From Polymorphobacter multimanifer (GTDB taxonomy: Bacteria; Pseudomonadota; Alphaproteobacteria; Sphingomonadales; Sphingomonadaceae): a stretch of DNA of 64,000 nt. Made by a program: the position numbers and the translations under genes. The stretch spans positions 1 through 64,000 of the forward strand of contig NZ_JACIIV010000022.1 in assembly GCF_014205635.1 (NCBI RefSeq), written 5' to 3'. The notes under the pieces are model-generated. The model was not told where the DNA came from, searched no databases, and saw only the letters and a program-made list of their open reading frames with translations. Below, piece after piece: positions 62,417 through 64,000 of this stretch (within the stretch, counting starts at the first letter, position 1; the number at the start of each line of letters is the position of its first letter).

Positions 62417-62634
62417 TGCTCATCACGATCGACATTCTGGATTGCGAAACCGGCTGCGATGCTACGCATCGAGCCAGTATTTCAGATACACACCCTACTC
62501 TCGTGCCGAGAGCGCGTTTCATGCAGCGTTTAAGGAAGCGCCGCGCTTGCTCGAAATCCGGGCCGCCAGAACGGCATTGCATTTCAGTGTCTTCGTTGGA
62601 AGCGCCGAGCAAGCGCCAGGACGGCAGGTCATGA
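62416..62634 (+). CDS. small island ORF, possibly frameshifted
   Basis: The 72-residue frame is bracketed by coupled starts and stops (TGATG at its start, ATGA at its end), which argues for a real gene. Its first 18 residues (MLITIDILDCETGCDATH) look protein-like. The rest (RLRKRRACSKSGPPERH) looks poor, whereas another frame over the same bases reads RYTPYSRAESAFHAAFKEA and LLEIRAARTALHFSVFVG, in phase with the downstream gene. Either a frameshift has occurred near 62470 or a different gene structure exists. Treat the product as uncertain. Confidence 0.4.
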   Translation: MLITIDILDCETGCDATHRASISDTHPTLVPRARFMQRLRKRRACSKSGPPERHCISVSSLEAPSKRQDGRS

Positions 62635-63002
62635 CGTGGGTCAAGCACAACATCCGATTGTCTCCGGCGCAGAACCGGGCGCTTGTCGGCTATGCCGCGC
62701 AGCGCGGCGTGACCCGATACAAGATGCTTGGCCGCGTCGTTGATCACGGTTTGGCGGCTATCGAAAGCGGCGTCACCGCCCCTTCGGACATGCAGGACAT
62801 TACCAATGAGCTTGCGGCAATCAGCATCCGTTTTGCCGAGCTTGAGCGCGTTCTGGACCGTGCTTTGTTCACCGCTTGCGCCGGCTACAGCTATGCCCGC
62901 CAGGCGGCGCTTGGCGGACGGCGCAGCGACGAGGCCATCACTGCCGAGGCGATTGCCGCCTATGAGCGCCAGCGCAGCTTGGCCAGCGAGGTGTCATCAT
63001 GA
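62631..63002 (+). CDS. ribbon-helix-helix-like island protein, possible relaxosome or regulator component
   Basis: The 123-residue protein begins MTWVKHNIRLSPAQNRALVG and continues YAAQRGVTRYKMLGRVVDHG, which has the beta-helix-helix look of ribbon-helix-helix DNA-binding proteins, followed by a helical C-terminal half (ERVLDRALFTACAGYSYARQ). It overlaps the coupling protein gene by four bases (ATGA), so the two are co-translated. A role as a relaxosome accessory (MobC/TraY-like) is plausible but not shown by any catalytic motif. Confidence 0.6.
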   Translation: MTWVKHNIRLSPAQNRALVGYAAQRGVTRYKMLGRVVDHGLAAIESGVTAPSDMQDITNELAAISIRFAELERVLDRALFTACAGYSYARQAALGGRRSDEAITAEAIAAYERQRSLASEVSS

Positions 63003-64000
63003 ACCGCATCGACGATCGCCACAGCCATGCTCAGGCGCTTTGGGGTTTGCGGATCAGGAACCAGACCAAGCGCATCGGCTTTGCCATGCAGCTCTTGCTG
63101 GTATCGACCGCCTCAGGCGCTTTCCTGTTGCCGTCGCAGACGCTCGACAAGGGCGAGTTCACCCAGGCGTCCAACTATGGGATGGCGAAGACGTTCGCAT
63201 GGTTTGCACGTGACGCCGCGAGAACGCCCAAACTCAGGGTCACGCGACTTGGGCAGCGTATCAAAATGCCGGTTGATGAAGTTGTCGCCGACAGCGTCTT
63301 CGCAGCCAGCGCAGATTTGGTCGTCAGCAAAACGCTGTTGGGCGCCGGGCTTGGTTTCATTATCGGCAGCGGGCTGGTCTATTTCCTCATCCGCAACATC
63401 CGCAAAAGTGGTGACCAGGCTTTCAAGGACCGGGTAATTGGCGGGACACAGATTGTCAGCGAGGCGGCGCTTGCCGCATTGACCCAGCCAATGGCTGGCA
63501 AGCAGCCTATCACAATCGGGCGCATCGCTGTCCCGACCTCCATCGAAACCCGCCACTTCGCAATGATCGGCACCACCGGCAGCGGCAAGACCACCGTCTT
63601 GCGCCAAACGCTCGATTGCGTCGAAGCACGAGGTGAAGCGGCCATCGTTTACGACACCAGCGGCGAGTTCATTGCCCACTACTATCGGCCCGAGCGCGGC
63701 GACATCATCCTCAACCCGTTCGATGACCGTTGCGCCTTCTGGTCGCCGTTTGACGAAATCGCCCATCCCGCCGACGCCGACCGCATCGCCCACCAGCTGA
63801 TTTCCGAGACAGGCAGCCATGACGACGATGTCTGGCTGGAAACCAGCCGCATCCTCGTTGCGAACATGCTTCGCGCCCTCTGGTCCGAGGGTAATTGCAG
63901 CCTTGAGGCGTTGCTCGATGCCCTGCAAACCAAAGACACCGACGAGCTAAAACGCTGGCTTGGCCAGACATCGAGCGCGCGCACCTTTGCCGAAGGTGCC
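62999..64000 (+). CDS. traD: type IV secretion coupling protein TraD/VirD4-like (partial)
   Basis: The first 334 residues are present; the gene runs off the window. The N-terminus has two hydrophobic segments (IGFAMQLLLVSTASGAFLLP at about 26-45, then LLGAGLGFIIGSGLVYFLI at about 113-131), as in T4CPs of the TrwB/TraD group. The nucleotide-binding domain starts with PTSIETRHFAMIGTTGSGKT; the Walker A GTTGSGKT is at 191-198. IVYDTSGEFIAHYY and RGDIILNPFDDRC follow in the style of TrwB. It would couple a relaxase-DNA complex to a mating-pore apparatus. This is the strongest evidence that the island is conjugative. Confidence 0.9.
   Translation, partial: MNRIDDRHSHAQALWGLRIRNQTKRIGFAMQLLLVSTASGAFLLPSQTLDKGEFTQASNYGMAKTFAWFARDAARTPKLRVTRLGQRIKMPVDEVVADSVFAASADLVVSKTLLGAGLGFIIGSGLVYFLIRNIRKSGDQAFKDRVIGGTQIVSEAALAALTQPMAGKQPITIGRIAVPTSIETRHFAMIGTTGSGKTTVLRQTLDCVEARGEAAIVYDTSGEFIAHYYRPERGDIILNPFDDRCAFWSPFDEIAHPADADRIAHQLISETGSHDDDVWLETSRILVANMLRALWSEGNCSLEALLDALQTKDTDELKRWLGQTSSARTFAEGA

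Overview
The window is high-GC DNA from an alphaproteobacterium, most probably a sphingomonad (Sphingomonadales). Support for this comes from two large TonB-dependent receptors with periplasmic export signals, a PEPxxWA-type sorting signal, GapR/UPF0335, DUF2093 beside xseA, DUF1244, DUF2244, many ATGA/GTGA gene overlaps and a PutP, leuC and cydABX gene set. It reads as chromosome from position 1 to about 59.97 kb. From the tRNA-Arg(CCG) gene onward it reads as the start of an integrated conjugative island that runs off the right edge.

Layout. 0.1-4.5 kb (minus strand): a small membrane protein, a cyclic-nucleotide-domain/thioredoxin-reductase-like flavoprotein, an APH-like phosphotransferase and purD. 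4.6-7.6 kb (plus): a gapless cluster xseA-DUF2093-two paralogous 2OG-Fe(II) oxygenases. 7.8-15.1 kb: a secreted protein and a TonB receptor, then (minus) a TPR-2OG oxygenase fusion coupled to a methyltransferase, a GNAT acetyltransferase and an ArsC-like protein. 15.3-23.2 kb (plus): alpha-methylacyl-CoA racemase, dGTPase, phenylalanine hydroxylase, an orphan ABC ATPase facing a small GntR regulator, nadB and an AsmA-like protein. 23.2-33.2 kb (mostly minus): a PEP-CTERM protein, leuC, a cysteine-less redoxin, yebC-NTF2-ruvCAB, a two-subunit molybdenum-hydroxylase fragment with a YbjQ gene, a GST, GapR and DUF1244. 33.2-45.5 kb: pyruvate kinase, VOC and HAD proteins, ribosomal protein L36 (type B), an M14 carboxypeptidase, SDR, DUF427, MAPEG, serine dehydratase, a secreted metalloprotease and PutP. 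45.8-59.8 kb: a second TonB receptor, the cytochrome bd locus (cydDC facing cydABX), an MFS transporter, a sirtuin, dapB, DUF2244, nth and a small lipoprotein.

How the genes work together. The clearest functional modules are the Holliday-junction operon ruvCAB with yebC, and the complete cytochrome bd oxidase with its CydDC assembly exporter and CydX. A neighbourhood of three 2OG-Fe(II) oxygenases lies around a TonB receptor. Several genes are incomplete sets in this window: leuC without leuD, the FeS and FAD subunits of a molybdenum hydroxylase without the catalytic subunit, and an ABC ATPase without a permease.

Genome-scale signals. Strand composition flips from C-rich to G-rich on the plus strand near 14.8 kb, whichever strand is coding. 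This has the polarity expected of a replication origin or of an inversion endpoint. A 41-base hairpin repeat occurs twice, 40 kb apart; one copy supplies the ribosome-binding site and TTG start of the dGTPase gene. The island after the tRNA contains an unrecognised two-helix membrane protein, an AlpA-like regulator, a ribbon-helix-helix-like protein and a TraD/VirD4-type coupling protein cut by the window edge. I found no CRISPR array, rRNA or insertion sequence.
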